Assembly: GCA_024364805.1 (NCBI GenBank) | Contig: CM044519.1 | Coordinates: forward strand, 40,574,505-40,595,825 | DNA from: Euprymna scolopes | Taxonomy: Eukaryota; Mollusca; Cephalopoda; Sepiida; Sepiolidae | DNA length: 21,321 bases | Direction of reading: 5' to 3' | Shown: positions 1 to 9,970 of the stretch, piece by piece | How the letters are laid out: the number at the start of each line of letters is the position of its first letter | Numbering within the stretch: position 1 is the stretch's first letter | The notes under the pieces: model-generated | What the model was told of the DNA's origin: nothing | The model's database searches: none | What the model saw: the letters and a program-made list of their open reading frames with translations, nothing else | Program-made: the position numbers and the translations under genes

Positions 1-26
<26 letters not shown>
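1..26. repeat. (TA)n microsatellite
   Basis: Uninterrupted alternating TA opens the window and is probably longer outside it. It is followed by a short CACACA and a GA-rich patch. Confidence 0.95.
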
Positions 27-32
<6 letters not shown>

Positions 33-539
33 GAAAAATTTTTAAAACAAGAAGAGAGAGAAGAATTTCATCGATCTGCAAAACAAAACTAGAAGAACTT
101 GGTCAATACTACTTACCGACTTACTTATCCGGCCTCTCATTAACGACCTTGACTCATTTACGATTAACCATCGATTTTAGCTGGTTCAGCTTTTATCAGA
201 CCCTAACATCTATCTCCCAAGAGCTGAAAATCATTAAGATATCTTTCTATTGTATATTCCTTCTCTAGTTTTGCTCTTTCGCAATTTCGGTGTCAGCTTT
301 CCACCTGTTATAATTCGTGTTTGGGTTTCAATTGATTTTCTTTCGAACCAAGTGTCCAGTTCTCGACAGACTTACGCAGAAGTGCACATTTTCTACGCTG
401 AAAGCTACGTTACATAGAACTACAATGAAACAATTACTTGACTTTCGGTTGGGGAATTATTTTAGTATTTTTCCTAACTAGCTAGTTTGCAATTTAAGAT
501 TAAGAAACCACAAAAAGAATTGCCATTGTTACTCTATTT
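27..539. other. No recognisable feature
   Basis: Unique-looking AT-rich sequence. I find no open frame of note, no RNA gene and no repeat structure. Confidence 0.5.
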
Positions 540-760
540 GATACTAGCGGGCCGACCGGCGTAGCCCGATCAAAAAATACGAAAAATATATTTAGTTTAT
601 GTAAATTTCGCATTTATTATTATTAGAGCCAATGCTCTACTAATTTTCATATTGTACACCATATCGTATCAAAAAACGAAAGACACTTAGGCATGTGCAT
701 GAGAGTATATTTTTTTCATAACAGTTCACTTCCGGTAAAAAATTACTTGAGCTAAAAACC
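540..760 (+). repeat. Dispersed repeat with GC-rich core motif, copy 1
   Basis: A GC-rich island in AT-rich DNA starts atactagcgggccgaccg and continues to gtagcccg near 568. CGGGC and GCCCG can pair as a short stem. An A-rich stretch follows. The same arrangement (tact/tata-AGC, GG, CC, GCGT-GCCC, then AAAA) reappears on the minus strand at 2964-2996, so this is a repeat family and not a chance island. The outer limits are not clear; I end it near the cacttccggt motif at 726-735. The family is not identified; a non-LTR element end is possible. Confidence 0.45.
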
Positions 761-1020
761 TAATTTAGTGAGATTAAACATCATAGAAAACATAACATTC
801 ATTGATTTGAAAACTATTTTACAATAAATATTTGAAAAAATATTTTCTCTCATAATATTTTTATAAATATTTTTTCATAAAAAAATAATTCGGTATTCAT
901 TATGCCTACGAATTAAATGAATAAAACAATGATTTTGAACACAAAAATATATTATTCCAAAGCAAAACCTGGAAAACCATGGATTACATAAAAATATGCG
1001 ACTATAAAAAGTAATATGAT

Positions 1021-1300
1021 AAAGATTAAATTTAGAAAAATAAAAGGACTAGTTTTTAAAACTAGAAAAAGACAAAATATTCTAGTAAAAAATAGAATAC
1101 ATTTATAACTTAAAATATTGCAGCATTAAGATTTTTTTTAAAAATTCAATGTAACATATATACTGTAATATAGAATGTAACTACGAATAAGACTGCAATA
1201 TTTTAAGTTATAAATGTATTATAGTTTTTAATAGAATACTTTGTATTTTTCTTTTCCAGTTTTAACAGCTCGTCCTTTGACTTTTCTAAGGTAAATCTTA
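1021..1300. mobile_element. Fold-back / MITE-like inverted repeat element
   Basis: The left arm at about 1021-1123 is matched by its reverse complement at about 1193-1300, with a loop of about 69 bases. The innermost part is best conserved: taaaatattgcag at 1111-1123 against ctgcaatatttta at 1193-1205. Similarity then continues outward for about 100 bases with scattered mismatches and small indels. There is no open frame inside, so a non-autonomous DNA element or a snap-back duplication fits best. I could not fix a target-site duplication. Confidence 0.6.
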
Positions 1301-2339
1301 AATATATAAATAATAGTGTTTTCTCTCATGTTCTATTATATGTACCGTAGAAGCTCCGAGTTCTGTCCAGGAGGAGCAAGACAGAGAACGTCCTCATGAT
1401 CTAGTCACAAATTAGTTTCACACGCTGTGTTTTATTCTACAAATATGATAGTATATATTCTATTGTTTGTTTTGTAATCTAATCTTAATATTACATTGTT
1501 TTTGAATAAGCAATATAAATCCGATTGAAGTAAACCGCAAAGAATAACCATGAACGATGTAATGTACTGTACTTTTACATATTAAAAAGTGTGATGCAGT
1601 AAAGCTAATTCGAACTGTCTACTCTTGAGTTACAAATGGTTCATCATTTCTAGCTTCATATAAGGTGGATCATTTGCCTGTTTGTGAAGGAGACGCCAAA
1701 CGCCTCTAACGTCAATGAAATTAGTTGCAAGCGACGTATTCGCCATAATAAGTGGTTGTTTGTAGTGGTATTGATTGGAGGTGTACAGCTTTTAGTCTGT
1801 TCGACTATTGTTTTTTAGAACTTTTCGATTATGGTGAAAATCGGAATACGAGTTTTATCTTGTTCAAAACTTTCAAGCTACATATGATTTTTCAAATCTC
1901 GCAATATTATATTCGAATTTCATCAGCACCTCCTTCATTAAATTCTTAAAGTTACCTTAATATCTTTGTCGTCATAATTAACATCATTGTTACATCATCA
2001 CAGCTCTAAGCCTAAACAGAAAAGATATAGTGACACCTAGAGGTCGGAAGTAAACTCAAGAAACGAAAATCAACAAAATCACGTGATTTCTTGGGAAAGA
2101 ATGTAACTAGGAATAGCCAAAGAAGATGTTCATTTGTCTATGCACCTGCTTTTTTTTCTCCCATGCGCGCACGTAAACCGTCACTTTAAAGTGTGTTAAG
2201 TTTTCTCTGATACTTTCTGCTTTGTAAATTAAAATGAATAGGCAGTTCTGTTGGGTCATCCGAACTAACTTTAGATTATTATATTTATTGGGAAAGGGAG
2301 TTGTGTTTGTAACATGAACTCTTGTTCTGTTCGGCATTG
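1301..2339. other. No recognisable gene
   Basis: AT-rich sequence with only short open frames (65 and 76 codons) whose translations match no family I know. A 14-bp perfect palindrome, aaatcacgtgattt, lies near 2080. Nothing else can be supported. Confidence 0.45.
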
Positions 2340-3000
2340 TATGTGATTAAATAAATTGTCATTATCAACATTCTTACTCTTCATACTATGATTTGGCAGT
2401 GATGTGAAGAGCCTTTTACTGACATTACAATATTCTCTTTAGTAAGTGAAGCTGGAACGGGCTTACAACAGAAACTTGTATTTTACTCGGCGTTATCCTG
2501 AAGCAATGAAATTGTCGTTATTAATATAGCTGTATCATAGCTGGTAAATGAGGGGAGTAACAAAATGTTCTGTTCAACTTAGTGATGAATAGAAATTACA
2601 CTATTATATTTCAATATCTTTAGGCAATTTTCATTATCAGCATAATTTCTCTTCGTGTTATTGTAAAGGCAGATGATTAAACGAAACTATCTGGGATCAG
2701 AAATGCCATTGTTTTTTATTTCACTCGGCATTGTCCAGAAACCGTAAGTGCTACATTTAAAACATATATGATTGAATTACATTATTATATGTTCAACACA
2801 TTTAACAAAGAGAGAGGAATCTCTATACAAAGGAGAAAGAGAGAGTTGAGGCAAGATAGGAAAATAATGGAGAAAAAGAAAAAGAAACAGATAGAGGGGC
2901 GGCTAGTAGTTTTAATATAAATATGCTACACATATTATTTAATTACTTCTATGTTGTGTTTTCTGATACTGGGCAACGGCAGGTAGCCCTGCTATATAAA
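2340..3000 (-). repeat. Dispersed repeat with GC-rich core motif, copy 2, with internal ~240-270-bp units
   Basis: Read on the minus strand, 2996-2964 gives the same GC-rich core as the repeat at 541. Downstream on that strand two diverged units can be seen. The 24-base stretches at 2479-2502 and 2717-2740 (centred on actcggc) differ at 4 positions, and the cattatca-containing stretches at about 2355 and 2627 also match. A third, weaker echo lies near 3130 (ttatccggga). The family is not named; its orientation and limits are approximate. Confidence 0.4.
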
Positions 3001-3196
3001 AGTAAATCGTATTTCTATATGTGTGCATCAGAATAAAGTTTAGACATTACGATATATGCAGTTACAAGCCTTACATAATCGGATTCATTGAACCTCAAGA
3101 TGGTTACGTTAAAAATACTATAATTTGAATTTCCTTTGTGTTATCCGGGAATGAATTTGGGCATGAAGTCGAAAAATAGTCTATACATTCTTACAT

Positions 3197-4510
3197 GTGA
3201 TTGTCCGAAAAACAAAATTGAAACTACGTTCGACTATCTATCAGATGTTCATCAAGGTTGAAGCGTTCACGTCGCGAGCTCTGTCAAGTAATACCTACTA
3301 TTACCTACATACTTTGCGAAGCATCTTGAAACCTAACCTAACAGATAAAAGACAGGCGATAGTCACTAGCTTACCAGTCCGAACTAGGAAAAGAGAACCA
3401 CGTCCGCATCTAATCCAAGTTCTGACCATTATATCTTTACATGCTAAAGTTTTATCTACAACTAAAAAAAGGAATTGTTGCAAAATCGATAGAGAGCATC
3501 AGTGTGATATTATTTGCCTACTAGAAACCCACAATGGGCTTAAATATACGTGCTCTCATGTAACTGCGATGGCTCAAATCATATGAAGACCACATGATAA
3601 ACATAGGAGCATCGTGATAATCAGAAGATGAGACTATCATCTATACACCATCAAAGATGGTTGAAAATAACATTGAAGTCTTAACGACTGTGATTAGAGA
3701 GATTCCTCGGGTTTTCGTCTACAACTCATCTTCTAAGCAATGCTACGATAATCTATAAAACTAAAGATTATGATCGGACACTTCAGCAGCCAGAACACCC
3801 AATGAGAATACGCTAAAACTGTGGGAGTATGTATGGAATGGATCAGCTTGAGTGGGCTCATGATGCAAAATAATCAAAGTTCGTCAAGAGCAAACGATGA
3901 AAAGCAGGTTACAATATAATGACGTTTGTCGTCATAATATTACCAGATTTAACAAGTATCTTGTTCCGGTGTTACTTCCCTAAACCAAAAACCACCCTAT
4001 TCGCATCACAATAAATGCTGCAATCACCCTAGTCACAGCTCTAATTTGGAGGGCATTCAATTTAGGAAAAGTGAGCTGGCCTGGATTTCAATGTTGAAAG
4101 GGATATTGTCTATCTTCCACTAAAATTACCTAAAATTAGAATTACACAAGATTTTTGCGTCTAACAGTTCGTAATAAAATACCAAAAAACGATGCCATTC
4201 AATATATACTTAAATTCGATGATCAAACATAAAATTATATGAGCAATGATAAAATTACATGAGCAATGATGATAGCTATATGAAGTAGGTTAAAGATTAG
4301 TGATTTTCCGCTTCTCTGAAAATGCAATGATCGAAAATGGCATGATCTAAATATAAAGGTACAGAGTCTATCCAAGAAATCAGTGAAGACACGTCAACTC
4401 CAGCGTAAAATTAATACACTATCACCGCCAACCAAGTTGTACACCAGTCATTGCTCAATATGAGGTCCACCACCAAACAACTAAGGCCAAATATAAACCA
4501 ACTCTGATAC
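3197..4510 (+). mobile_element. LINE (non-LTR retrotransposon) remnant: AP-endonuclease and linker of ORF2
   Basis: A frame of 129 codons (3197-3586) ends in a Jockey/CR1-type endonuclease start: residues 71-83 HLIQVLTIISLHA, then CDIICLLETHNG with the catalytic Glu at residue 110. The usual Asn of the first motif is Ile here. In other frames further on come VENNIEVLTTV (from about 3663), GHFSSQNTQ near 3776 (the GDFNSH-type motif), NITRFNKYLVPVLLP near 3936, then HPIRITINA and a WRAFNLGKVSWPGF block. The linker block ITANQVVHQSLLNMRSTT starts at 4421. Frames change several times and stops interrupt it, so it is dead. No reverse transcriptase follows; the element is cut off in the linker. The start codon at 3197 has no meaning, as homology begins near codon 70. 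Confidence 0.75.
4229..4268. repeat. Short tandem duplication (20 bp x 2)
   Basis: The units 4229-4248 and 4249-4268 (gataaaattacatgagcaat) match at 18 of 20 bases. This is a local slippage duplication inside the decayed LINE. Confidence 0.8.
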
Positions 4511-4659
4511 TCTCAAAACACCAAATAAGTGTAGTTTAAACACTCTCAGATAGTTCAATGATGATGTCAATGAATAAATAAAGTAACTGAAAACTTTTGC
4601 ATGACAACATGATTCAAAGATACGAAGACAATTAGAAAAAGTTTCTGATAACATTTTTC

Positions 4660-5140
4660 TTGTTTTCTTGGTTTAATTTCTTTACTTTTATGATATTGAT
4701 TGGTTATTTTTGTCTTACGGCATATCACCCTTTTCCCGGTTATTTAATGCCGAATCCAGTAATTTTTGAAAAAAGGTTTTGAGGCTTAAATATTTTTTAT
4801 ATCTTTAAATTCATGATATTTGGTTTAATTTTATGGGTTTATTTTACGGCATATCAACCATTGTCGGTTTAATTAATGCCGAATCCTTACTTTTTGGAAA
4901 AAGTTATTATGCGTCACGTTCTTTATATCTTCAAATATTTATTTATTCTATTTGGTTTGGTTGTTTTTGTTGGGGATAAAGCAGATTGTTTTATGGCATA
5001 TCAATCATTTATGGTTTAATTCATTCTGAATCAATTAATTTTAGAAAAGTTTTTATGCTTCAAGTTCCTTATATCTTCAAATATTTATTAACTGTGCTTA
5101 GTTTAGTTGTTTTGTAGAGAAAAATTTGTTGTACTTGTTT
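4660..5140. repeat. Diverged tandem repeat, 3 full units and a partial one
   Basis: Units begin at 4717, 4846 and 4993 with (a/t)cggcatatca or tggcatatca. Each runs through a (g)gtttaatt(a/c)at motif, an aatgccgaatcc-like motif, a run ending gaaaa, tttatatctt(c/t)aaat, and a ttggttt segment. Spacings are 129 and 147 bp. Sequence at 4660-4716 matches the end of a preceding unit. The units are strongly diverged, so the array is old. No coding potential is seen. Confidence 0.75.
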
Positions 5141-5988
5141 TTTTTTTATTTAATGAGGCATGCTTGAGTTTTTCAAAGAGAAAGGAAATAAACTATGACC
5201 TCAATGTTTTATGCATTTTAAGTCAAGAAAACCAATATCTTCAACCAGCCTGATCGGGTAACATCAGGTTCGATTTTATGTAACGAGTTGCCAAAGAGGG
5301 AGAGGAGTAGAAGGAACGAAATAGAGAAACGAGACGATACGAAAAAAAGTAAAATGAGTCTATAAGGATGGAAAAAAAGGCATAAAAACTTGTCTAATTT
5401 GGCATCTACTTTCCTGGACAACGCCACGTATTCCTGTTAGTGATATATGCATATAATTTGTTTACTTGTGTCTTTTATATTCCCAGCTTACAACAGTATA
5501 GACAAGTGTTTCATCCGCTATAGCTTTGTACACTCTACATATCATGCTTTGGCCGACATTATGGTTTTCGCCTTAGACTGACTGGAAATCTTCCAAACTT
5601 TTGCAATGTTTTTCCATTCTTCTTTTCAATGCATTGTCAAATTTGCTATTGTTTGTAAATGTATTCAAAGATATGCGGCGTCGGTGACGTTGAGTATTAA
5701 GTATTCTTGAACACATATCTACTCTGGGGTTACTATATAAGTATAAGAATTCGCCTTTGTTCTTCTGTATTCATATACAATTTGATTAAATACCGAAAAC
5801 ACAAATGCGTAACATAAAATGGGAAAGAAAATGTCTATTTTATTTTAAATGTGTTTGAATAAAGTAATATTGGCTTATGCGGTTTACGTCATATCGATCA
5901 ATAATGGCCAAGTACAAGTTCTACTGTGAACTGAGCAGAAATTATTATGCTATTCACACTGACCCAATTGATCAAGAATTGGTTATTA
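5141..5988. other. No recognisable feature
   Basis: AT-rich sequence. One minus-strand open frame of 69 codons (5218-5427) is rich in Phe/Leu/Ser and reads like a chance frame through an A/G-rich tract. No repeat or RNA structure could be supported. Confidence 0.45.
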
Positions 5989-5991
5989 CTA

Positions 5992-6170
5992 GGGCTATGA
6001 CGAGAGAATATTCTTTTCATTATTTTGACTCTCGAGTATATATTAGTTAATATCTTATATGTTTTAGAGTGATGTGGTTCTCGATTGATTAACTGTGTCC
6101 AACTGTGTCGGATATATATTCGATAATAAAAACAAAAAACAATGATAAGAATATTCTCTTGTTATAGCCC
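5992..6170. mobile_element. MITE, copy 1 (179 bp, TA target duplication)
   Basis: The terminal inverted repeats agree at 27 of 30 bases: gggctatgacgagagaatat on the left, and gggctataacaagagaatat when the right end is read on the minus strand. The element is flanked by TA on both sides (5990-5991 and 6171-6172). TA duplication is the hallmark of the Tc1/mariner superfamily, so this is probably a non-autonomous derivative. The interior, with tcttatatgttt and ctcgattgattaactgtgt, is shared with the copy at 14247 in the opposite orientation. Confidence 0.85.
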
Positions 6171-6185
6171 TACTTATTACATGTT

Positions 6186-6203
6186 CATATATATATATAT
6201 ATA
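6186..6203. repeat. (TA)n microsatellite
   Basis: A short AT run, followed by a GTGTGTGT and TGTATGTGTATG patch to about 6255. Confidence 0.85.
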
Positions 6204-6348
6204 AACGTGTGTGTGTTTTTGTGAATGTGTTTGTGCATGCGTATGTATGTGTATGGAGTTTAAGTTTTTTTCTAGCGATAATTGCATTTTGGTGTAACAT
6301 TTAAGGGTGTTATCTCCTTTAAATTCTAGTCACCCCACATTCTCGTGG

Positions 6349-6350
<2 letters not shown>

Positions 6351-6379
<29 letters not shown>
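6351..6379. repeat. (TA)n microsatellite
   Basis: About 14 AT units. It abuts, and has replaced or invaded, the end of the ribozyme-like repeat at 6378-6416. Confidence 0.95.
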
Positions 6380-6383
<4 letters not shown>

Positions 6384-6450
6384 ACTGTTTCGCTGTATCA
6401 CAGCTCATCATTGCGGCTAGACGGGCACCTACCTCTAGCCAGAATCTAAA
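6378..6450 (-). ncRNA. Decayed hammerhead ribozyme copy and upstream repeat sequence
   Basis: On the minus strand, 6416-6378 reads ccgca, atgatga, gctg-tgata-cagc, gaaa, cag-ta-ttg, ta. This matches the ribozyme at 11536 stem for stem. Stem II is GCTG/CAGC, where the other copy has GCTG/CGGC, so the U·G pair there is a U-A pair here. The first core base is A where hammerheads need C. The 3' half of stem I is replaced by the TA microsatellite, so it should be inactive. About 35 bases upstream on the minus strand (ctggctagaggtaggtgccc, gtctagccgca) also match the sequence before the 11536 ribozyme, showing both are copies of one element. Confidence 0.7.
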
Positions 6451-6491
6451 CCCGACTGCCCGTACGACAGTCAAGTTTTTGTCACCATTAC

Positions 6492-6572
6492 GATATATAT
6501 ATATGTGTGTGTGTGTGTGTGAGTGTGTGTGAGTGTGTGTGTATGTGTGCGCCTGTGAGTGTGTGTGTATAT
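6492..6572. repeat. (TA)n(TG)n compound microsatellite
   Basis: TA units pass into TG units with interruptions (gagtgtgtgt, gtatgtgtgc), ending in GTGTGTGTATAT. Confidence 0.95.
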
Positions 6573-6861
6573 CAGACGGTCAACATAGATTACTCTTATT
6601 ATCAATTATTTTCTGAAAGCTATCTTAAATATGCTGGTAAAATTTAGCAATTAGTACAAAGTGGAAAGAAAAATTGTTGTCCGAGGAAAGACATGATTCC
6701 ATTTCCGTTTGATGAAAACCGTTTTTTTAAATTTTTATTGCAGACCATCTACTAGTTGGCTACTTATGTACATATCCCAAGAGCGATAGGACCCTTCTAT
6801 CATGTCTGAAATTGACACAATGTTCAACGAACGAGATCGGTGATGCGCCGCTTTACAACTC

Positions 6862-7438
6862 ATGCTCTCTACTGATCCAAGTTATTGCAACGGGACCGTT
6901 GCCCGCGGCCTCAAAATGCAAATCCAGATGGTTCAACTCTGGAGGACACAGCTCAATGAATTTTCGGCCACGGTAATGGTTTTTCGTGTGGTTTCAAGTG
7001 AGGGCCCAATTATGCCACCTCACATTTTCGAAGTCGGCTTAAAATTAAACACCAAAGTGTACCTGGATGTGCTGAAGAGTGTGGTTATCCCCTTGTACAA
7101 TCAGGTTGCCGCTGACAGACTCTGGGTGTGGCAACAGGACTCGGCGCCCACCCACAAGTCCAAAGAGACCCAAGCTTGACTTCAGAAGTAGTACGACGAC
7201 TATGTACCCTACTCTCATTGTTTCCCCCTCCTCCCCCACCTGAAATAGCTGGACACTTCGTTTGGTCATACGTCGAGAACATCACCAACATGACCTTCCA
7301 CTACACCAAAACCAGTCTGATCGCTTCTATCCGCCGAGTATTCGCCGAGCTCTCGCAGCGCTTTTGGAAAAAACATGCTCCCATTTCCGGGCCCATATTG
7401 AGGCGGTGATTGAGGCTGAAGGCGACTACATTGAATAG
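6862..7438 (+). pseudogene. mariner/Tc1-type transposase, C-terminal two thirds, broken
   Basis: The first frame (6862-7179) carries VVSSEGPIMPPHIFEVG and then LWVWQQDSAPTHK, whose Asp (7138-7140) is the second catalytic acid of the DDE/D triad. It stops at TGA 7177-7179, where relatives have Trp. The match resumes in another frame near 7235 with HFVWSYVENITNMTFHYTK and then SLIASIRRVFAELSQRFWKK. It ends in a third frame with FRAHIEAVIEAEGDYIE and a TAG at 7436-7438. So there are at least two frameshifts and two in-frame stops (one at 7187-7189). The N-terminal DNA-binding part and first catalytic Asp are not recognisable, and I could not find terminal inverted repeats. Its G+C is visibly higher than the flanks. 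A plain decayed DNA transposon. Confidence 0.88.
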
Positions 7439-7604
7439 ATGCCAGCTCTACTACATAATCGAGTTACCTGAATTGATTTTTTCAATAATTTTTTTAAAAT
7501 ATAACTGTAGTATTGTTTTCTTTAGGGCGACAAATATATCGTTCTACCCTGTACGTTGTAGATATGCTAGTCTGGAATCTAGTTCGTTAGAAGATTATTG
7601 ATTC

Positions 7605-8235
7605 TAACACTAATACGTGTTCCTAGTCAGCAATACATACATATCGTACCTGTTTAATAAGGATTACATTTAATCCTATTGTACTTACTCTCTCAAATGC
7701 GTAATATCACAAATCGAGTAGCATACTCTGATAGAATTAAGTCCTCCAACGAAACCCACGAAACGCGTTATTTTATACGTACGGCACCGAAAATTAATTA
7801 GCTGTTTCATATTAATATTAACTATATACTACGTTAGGTTTTGAAATTAAATTAACAACCGCTCTCTGTTTTTTAATGGTTTAACGAAATTAGTAATTCG
7901 CTATTCACATTTAGATTACATATTATAACTCTTCGGAATAAGAGATTGCTTAAAACGACAACTCAACTCGATTGCGCATATTTATAACCTGTCATGAAAG
8001 TAAGTTAAAAGTATCGCGTTGTCTTTGTTCGAATTACTTTCTCAGAAAACAAAAAACCTCTGCCTATGAGAATTTATCACTGATATGTGTAGAAATAGAA
8101 AACACCTTTTCACATTAAATATTAACTCACTCTTCTTTTAGCATTAAACAATGAAATGTTCAGAAGCCCGCAACAGTCAAAATCATACTTAGCATAACTA
8201 TTCAAGTTATTTATATTATAATTATATATAATAAT
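7605..8235. other. No recognisable feature
   Basis: AT-rich sequence with no open frame over 60 codons, no inverted or tandem structure found by eye and no family match. Confidence 0.45.
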
Positions 8236-8239
8236 CAAA

Positions 8240-8510
8240 AGCCGGGAGTTGTGCAGTAGGATGTTTGTTCACATTACATTTTCTACATTTTACTGCCGGA
8301 AAACCTGGAATGGCAAAAATACAACGAAACTGTTGAGGACCTCTACAATGAAGTCGTCGGGATGTTGCTACTAAGCAGGTCGATCAAAAGTATTTACGGT
8401 GAGGGGTAAAAGTGTAATAAGTTCATCGGAGCACATTGCATTGAAGTACTTGTAAAACATGCATAGGAAGTCAACATAACGGCGATGATACAGTGATTAT
8501 TAACAACACA
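8240..8510 (-). mobile_element. LINE 3' fragment: reverse transcriptase C-terminus (fragment A)
   Basis: Read on the minus strand from about 8500, one frame gives YHRRYVDFLCMFYKYFN followed by AMCSDELITLLPL. This is the HRR...FYRYF.G.CSDEL..L.P block that closes CR1/Jockey-type LINE reverse transcriptases. After stops, VKCRKCNVNKHPTAQLP (about 8287-8240) matches the last residues of such proteins (FK..VNKHL). Endonuclease and catalytic YADD parts are absent, as expected for a 5'-truncated insertion. Close to fragment B at 10943. Confidence 0.75.
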
Positions 8511-8735
8511 TTGAAACGGCTTACATGTTTACGAAGAAACCGAAATGTATTATGCTGGACTTAAATTCTTAATTTAATCTACTTTTAGTTTCCACTATTA
8601 GACTTTTTATTTGAATAAATAATCGATTAATATTATTTAAAAAATCATGTATAACTAAAGCAAAAGTACACATACACACGAGATGTTATCACACAATCAC
8701 ACCAATAAGACATGCAAGAATCAATAACCTAATAC

Positions 8736-9110
8736 TTTTAACTTATAAAGTTGAAGAGCTACGAAGACGATCGTAGTACCATTCAAACGGGCGACTTTTT
8801 GTGCTCCAGACGTTTTTTCGACATTGTCATTTCCATAACTAATGGACTTTTGCCAACGAGCAATGATGACTGTGCATGGGCGTCTGGAGCGTGTTGTTTC
8901 GTACGAGAGCCGTTTCAAAAGTAAAATCTATTTTTAACTACACAAGTTGAAGAGTTATGAAGACGAGAGTGGTACCAATAAAACGAACGTCTTTTATGCT
9001 CCAGGATTGATTTTTCTACATAGTCACCACTATTTTCAATGGCAAGAATTCGGGAACGATGTTTTGCTTCTCACGCACGTCCATGACAGAGGTTGTTTTC
9101 TTAGTCTCAA
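8736..9110 (-). repeat. Diverged direct duplication, possible transposase 3' ends
   Basis: Two units about 203 bp apart (8736-8900 and 8939-9105) share aagttgaagagctacgaaga / aagttgaagagttatgaaga, a (gt)agtaccat-type segment, a tgctccag motif and a tttt(t)cgaca/tttttctaca region. On the minus strand unit 1 reads RWQKSISYGNDNVEK and unit 2 reads AIENSGDYVEKSILEHK. This resembles the C-terminal RW.K.I...GDYVEK of some mariner-type transposases. If so, these are two element ends side by side. The transposase reading is tentative; the duplication is firm. Confidence 0.6.
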
Positions 9111-9239
9111 ACTGCCAATATGTGCAATGGAGAGATAAAACTTTTAGGTCATGTTTGCAAAAGCCTCTTATATATGCGGCTTGAAAAAAAAACGCGTTTC
9201 TATATAGTTTTATTCTTACATTCATAGAAGGTTCTCAAC

Positions 9240-9968
9240 TGAGCTCCAATATCTCACTGCCCCGGAAAAAATTTTTACAGCAAAACCTCGCATAATGACC
9301 ACCACATAAATAACTTTAAATAATTCCAATGCGTACCTAAATCTAATGAACACAGTTCCTTTCCAAAAATTTATCTTCTGTAAAACACAATGTCATAAGA
9401 TTGCTTTCTGATTAATTACAACATGGTTGTTTTTCAAGTCCAATGTTAACAAATTTTTGTTAAGCCGTCTTCTTATATGATCAAATCCTTCCAATTTAGC
9501 CCATAGTTTACCAGTTTCCTTGGGGTTTTGTTCTTTGTCTAACTGACAAACGCATTATCTTTTATCCTCGGGTGGCTTTTAGCATTGATAAATGGTGGCT
9601 TACTAGTTAAATAAACACATGATAAAGAATTTCTAATCTAATGGTTTACGCACTATAAATTCTGCTCAAGACCTTGTCGCATTACTGTATTGCTGCATTC
9701 CTGTGTTTCTTTTACAAATACTTCCAGGGAAATTACTTTTACCTCCTCATCAAAAATATCCTCGATTTATTCGAGTAGTAGTGCTTTCTTTTTATTGTAG
9801 AGAGGCCGGAAGATTTTCTACTTCGGTTACTTTATCCTGAAAGCTTCCCTTTTTTGCTTCCGATTTCCCTGATCGTTTCAACATTCAGAAATTTAAATGT
9901 GAGGCAAACAAACATCTTAGTATTATTGAATTAGTTTGGAATTATTTTGAAGATGAGTAAATTTTATG
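9240..9968. other. No recognisable feature
   Basis: AT-rich, without open frames over 60 codons, and without repeat structure or RNA-gene signature that I can see. Confidence 0.45.
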
Positions 9969-9970
9969 AT

